64,000 nucleotides of DNA from Zunongwangia endophytica (GTDB lineage Bacteria > Bacteroidota > Bacteroidia > Flavobacteriales > Flavobacteriaceae): positions 434,001 to 498,000 of the forward strand of contig NZ_JAUFPZ010000002.1 in NCBI RefSeq assembly GCF_030409505.1, given 5' to 3'. Below the pieces are notes generated by a model, which saw nothing but the letters and a program-made list of their open reading frames with translations, had not been told where the DNA came from and ran no database searches. This document shows, one piece after another, positions 61,020 to 64,000 of this stretch. Position 1 is the first letter of the stretch; the number at the start of each line of letters is the position of its first letter. The position numbers and the translations under genes were made by a program.

Positions 61020-63287
61020 TTATTCGATTAAAAAATCTTTATTCATTTTAGCGAATTTTACACCACTTGTTCTTCCGTTGTCTATTTCAAAACCTATAAT
61101 TTCATTGTCAGTATTCCGTAGGAACTTTAATAATTCAATAGGATATCCGCCAGAAAATGTATCTTCTGTAGTATATTCAATTTTAATGTTTTCAGGAAAA
61201 AGAAAACTTGAAATTTCTAATTTTTCATCTTTTAAATGAATATGATATACCGTTTCAACTTCTGCACTATAAAAACTTCCAGTAAAATCCTTAAGATCGA
61301 TATTTTCTGAAATCTTTATTTTTTGTGCTTTATGCATTCCATTCTGAATTAAAGTTAAAGAATCTGCAGTGCCATTTTTGTTTAAATGAAATTTAACCTT
61401 AGCATTTACTCCTTTTATTTTAAATAACGAATCAGATTCTGCAATAAGATCTATTTCTGGTTGCCCGGTAGCTTGTGTATAGATGCGATCTTCGTCTCTC
61501 ATAAAATCTAGAATAAAGGCTTTAGATTCCTCTAAAGCATATTTTCCAAGTAGTTTATCGAATTTGGTTATATCGTAAACAAATTCTTCATCTTCTGGAT
61601 TATTTGAGGCTATTTTAGTTGCGGTATGATTGCCGTTTTGCATCAAAGTTAAATGATCTGCTGTTCCGTCTTCATTTAGATGAAATTTAACTCGGGCATC
61701 TACTCCTGCAATTTTAAAAATGGAATCAGATTCTGCAATAAGATCTATTTCTGGCTGTCCTGAAGCTTGGGTATAAATTCGATTTCCATCTTTCATAAAA
61801 TAAAGAATAAAGTTTGGCGATTCGTCTAATGCGTATTCCCCGGTTAATTTATCGAATTTCTTAAGATTGTAATCGCCAATTTCGTTAGTTGGAGTATTTT
61901 CAAAATCCTCTTTAAAGTAAATACTAGCGATTTTTTTAGCCATAGAATTACTATTGAAAGCGGCGTTGTTACTTTGCGTAATTATTGCGCCATCAAATTC
62001 AGGAAAATACATAAGCATCGATCGATGGGCTGCATCAGCACCGGCGTGGTGTATCATGATTTTGTCTTTATAACTTTCAATAAAAAGACCTAATCCATAA
62101 TGAGTAGAATCGCCGTCTTTCAGAACAAATGATGTTGTCATGGCGTCATAAATTTCTTTACCGCCTAATTGATGAGATTTGAAGTTTTTAATCCATTTTT
62201 TAAAATCTGGCAGGGTTGTATAAATTCCGCCTGCTCCCCGAGAGTACTGCAAATCTTCTACTTCTACATATATTCCGTTATCACCAATTTTGTAACCAGC
62301 GGCACGATTCGGAATAATTTCGTCGTTAGCACATCGAACTTGCGTGTCGTTCATATTAATAGGTTCAAAAACGTTCTTTTTCATCCATTCTGGGAATGGA
62401 GTATCGGTAACACGCTCGACCACCAAACTGAGTAATACAAAAGCAGTATTATTATAATTGAATTTTGTTCCCGGCTCGTTTTGTAATTCAGATTGATTTT
62501 GAATACTTCTTATAATTTGTTCTTCACTGATAGGAAGTGTAAGATCGCTACCCGTAAGACTAAACAGGTTTAAATATTCTCGATATCCATTAGTATGGGT
62601 TAATAGATTTCGTAAAGTTACTTTTTGATCGAATTCGGGTAATTCAGGAAAATACTTTCGTACATCATCATCGAGCTTAAGTTTACCTTGTTGCTGCAAT
62701 AACATAATCGCCATTGCCGTAAATTGCTTAGAGGTAGAACCAATATTAGTGGGAGTAGTAGTTTTAAACGGAATATTATAGCTAAGATTAGCCATTCCAT
62801 ACGCTTTTTCTAAAAGTGTTTTTCCTTCTTTTAAGACTAAAACTTCAGCGCCGGGAACATTTCCGGTATAACCAATTAATAACTGATCGACTTTTCCCTC
62901 TGGAGTTTTGGCAACAGGTTCTAATTTTAAAATTTCTATGGTATATGTGCCAGAATCTTTCTTAAAGGGCACTACTTCAAGTCGGTAATTGCCCTTTTCT
63001 TTGGTTTTAAACATAAAGAAGTCAGGTCCTTTAGCGTCTTTATCAAATTCTTCAATGAATTTATTTTCCGGAGAATATAGTTTTACTACGCCGTCCACGG
63101 TTTTTTGTTCTAATTTTCCATAAACAAAGTAGGCGGAATCTAAAGCGATTTGATAGGATTTAGTACTTTCTGAAGTTTTTAGTTCTTCCGAAATTGGCTC
63201 GTTTAGCTGAAGTTTTTGATCCTGAGCGCAGAGTTGCACAGCATTCAGCATTATTAAAAAAATAGTAAAGATGTTGGTTTTAGTCAT
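61020..63287 (-). CDS. Secreted serine hydrolase, beta-lactamase/PBP4 fold, with duplicated C-terminal domains
   Basis: A 755-aa exported protein with a signal peptide (to about residue 20). A prepeptidase-like beta domain spans about 25-125. The class C beta-lactamase-like domain runs from about 135 to 460, with the nucleophile in STSKQF (S-x-x-K) and the Tyr motif YNNTAF. The remaining 280 residues hold two near-identical copies of a beta domain (about 475-560 and 573-657) and a third, more distant one. At DNA level the copies share an exact 32-nt block at 61429-61460 and 61723-61754, spaced 294 nt. This family includes D-aminopeptidases and esterases; lactam hydrolysis is not implied. Confidence 0.86.
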   Translation of the reverse strand: MTKTNIFTIFLIMLNAVQLCAQDQKLQLNEPISEELKTSESTKSYQIALDSAYFVYGKLEQKTVDGVVKLYSPENKFIEEFDKDAKGPDFFMFKTKEKGNYRLEVVPFKKDSGTYTIEILKLEPVAKTPEGKVDQLLIGYTGNVPGAEVLVLKEGKTLLEKAYGMANLSYNIPFKTTTPTNIGSTSKQFTAMAIMLLQQQGKLKLDDDVRKYFPELPEFDQKVTLRNLLTHTNGYREYLNLFSLTGSDLTLPISEEQIIRSIQNQSELQNEPGTKFNYNNTAFVLLSLVVERVTDTPFPEWMKKNVFEPINMNDTQVRCANDEIIPNRAAGYKIGDNGIYVEVEDLQYSRGAGGIYTTLPDFKKWIKNFKSHQLGGKEIYDAMTTSFVLKDGDSTHYGLGLFIESYKDKIMIHHAGADAAHRSMLMYFPEFDGAIITQSNNAAFNSNSMAKKIASIYFKEDFENTPTNEIGDYNLKKFDKLTGEYALDESPNFILYFMKDGNRIYTQASGQPEIDLIAESDSIFKIAGVDARVKFHLNEDGTADHLTLMQNGNHTATKIASNNPEDEEFVYDITKFDKLLGKYALEESKAFILDFMRDEDRIYTQATGQPEIDLIAESDSLFKIKGVNAKVKFHLNKNGTADSLTLIQNGMHKAQKIKISENIDLKDFTGSFYSAEVETVYHIHLKDEKLEISSFLFPENIKIEYTTEDTFSGGYPIELLKFLRNTDNEIIGFEIDNGRTSGVKFAKMNKDFLIE

Positions 63288-63579
63288 GGATTGATGATTT
63301 TGGTTGATGGTAAAATTCTATTTTCTAATTTGACGATTTTTTATTCTTAAAGGTTACAAGAAATCTTTTTTAAATATAGTAATCTTTTTTCTGTTGGTTT
63401 GCTTGGTTAAGCTTATACAATTAGTCCTTGTATTTAAATTTTTAGATGAAGCTTAAATTATCGTAAATTTTATAAACGTTTGTAAATGGATATACGGTTA
63501 TTGAATAATACAAAATTTACATAGCTGGTATTATAATAATATATAATTCAATTTAAGGAAATCCAGGCATAATGGGGTG
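63288..63579. other. Intergenic region with no recognised feature
   Basis: About 290 AT-rich nt between the divergent hydrolase and TonB receptor genes. I see no ORF, RNA or repeat here; the receptor promoter lies just beyond it. Confidence 0.5.
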
Positions 63580-63599
63580 TACGGTAATTTTGTGCCGTA
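63580..63599 (+). promoter_or_regulatory. Promoter of the TonB receptor with a flanking inverted repeat
   Basis: TAATTTTG (63585-63592) is a full -7 box match. TACGG (63580-63584) and CCGTA (63595-63599) form an inverted repeat that encloses it. A protein bound there would block the promoter. The RNA start would be near 63598, about 25 nt before the ATG. Confidence 0.5.
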
Positions 63600-63622
63600 A
63601 AAACACAAACCCAAATTAATTT

Positions 63623-64000
63623 ATGCGAAATTTTTATTCTTTATGTGTATTCCTTTTTTTCTGTTGTATTAGTTATGCCCAAAATGGTGTAAAACTTCAG
63701 GGGAAAATAACTACAGAAGGCGGCGACCCTATTACAGGAGCTAATATTACTATTCCTAAAATTTCAAAAGGAACAACATCAGATTATTCAGGAGATTATC
63801 AAATTCAAGCTATAGCCGCAGGAAATTATACGATAAAGGTTTCTTTTATAGGATATCGTACGCTGACTAAAAAAGTGACGTTAAATAACAATACTACTCT
63901 TAATTTTAAATTAGAAGAGTCGGCTTTCGAACTTGAAGGTTTAGTTGTAACCGCACAAAAAAGAGAGCAGAAAAATAAAGATGTTCCTATCGCAATTACT
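63623..64000 (+). CDS. TonB-dependent outer-membrane receptor, N-terminal part (partial)
   Basis: The first 126 codons of a gene cut by the window edge. A signal peptide (MRNFYSLCVFLFFCCISYAQ) is followed by a carboxypeptidase-like regulatory domain (about 24-100; GKITTEGGDPITGANITI, IKVSFIGYRT) and then the start of a plug domain with VVTAQKREQKNKDVPIAIT. That last motif is of the iron-complex and siderophore receptor type, not the usual SusC pattern. The substrate cannot be told without the rest. Confidence 0.85.
   Translation, partial: MRNFYSLCVFLFFCCISYAQNGVKLQGKITTEGGDPITGANITIPKISKGTTSDYSGDYQIQAIAAGNYTIKVSFIGYRTLTKKVTLNNNTTLNFKLEESAFELEGLVVTAQKREQKNKDVPIAIT

Noticed and set aside
61020..63287. 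Antibiotic beta-lactamase
   Set aside because: S-x-x-K and Y-x-N are common to many serine hydrolases, and the extra N- and C-terminal domains are not found in class C beta-lactamases.

Overview
The window looks like chromosomal DNA of a marine-type member of the Flavobacteriaceae (Bacteroidota). It is AT-rich by eye. Several promoters carry the Bacteroidota -7 box TAnnTTTG, it encodes a fused CcoN-CcoO oxidase subunit and a TonB receptor with a carboxypeptidase-like front domain, and it has many lipoprotein and secreted peptidases. I cannot name the genus. I saw no rRNA, tRNA, CRISPR array, prophage or insertion sequence.

Layout. (1) 56-5048: a terminator, a Thr/Ile-rich leader peptide that is too short for a usual ORF search, then thrA-thrB-thrC. 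(2) 5126-14745: a short-chain dehydrogenase, an S10 peptidase, a K+/H+ antiporter, an M61 lipoprotein peptidase and the proline operon proC-proB-proA. (3) 15276-22330: a light-sensing operon with a CheB-CheR-PAS-histidine kinase, a bacteriophytochrome kinase, a single-domain response regulator and the heme oxygenase that makes the biliverdin chromophore. (4) 22394-25882: gamma-glutamyltransferase, a pseudouridine synthase, and a MarR regulator with a GNAT-like gene sharing GTAAGnnCTTAC operators. (5) 26335-32490: TetR plus an RND efflux pump (adaptor, pump, outer-membrane channel). (6) 32676-37836: M3 peptidase, His-rich zinc-type CDF exporter, beta-hydroxyacid dehydrogenase and a formate/nitrite-family channel. 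(7) 38411-46830: a very large hybrid kinase with a complete internal phosphorelay, a degenerate receiver-HPt protein, a stand-alone receiver, a membrane HEAT-repeat protein and a family 2 polysaccharide synthase. (8) 46827-59217: a microaerobic respiration block with an Fnr-like regulator, ccoI, ccoS, ccoNO, ccoQ, ccoP, ccoG, ccoH, a SafE-like protein, a ZIP transporter, hemN and a small membrane protein. (9) 59424-64000: an MFS transporter, two tiny membrane proteins, a beta-lactamase-fold hydrolase with an internal duplication, and the start of a TonB-dependent receptor.

The best regulatory signals are: the thr leader peptide (194-295); three Fnr-type boxes of the form TGAY-N4-RTCA in front of ccoI, ccoS-ccoNO and the hemN pair, all with the box centre exactly 36.5 bp from the end of the -7 box; MarR operators around two promoters; and palindromes lying on predicted start sites of proC, the photosensory operon, the TetR gene and the TonB receptor. 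The most unusual gene arrangements are the photosensory operon and the phosphorelay-HEAT-glycosyltransferase cluster, which suggests phosphorelay control of an exopolysaccharide synthase through a protein scaffold. Both functional readings are inferences.
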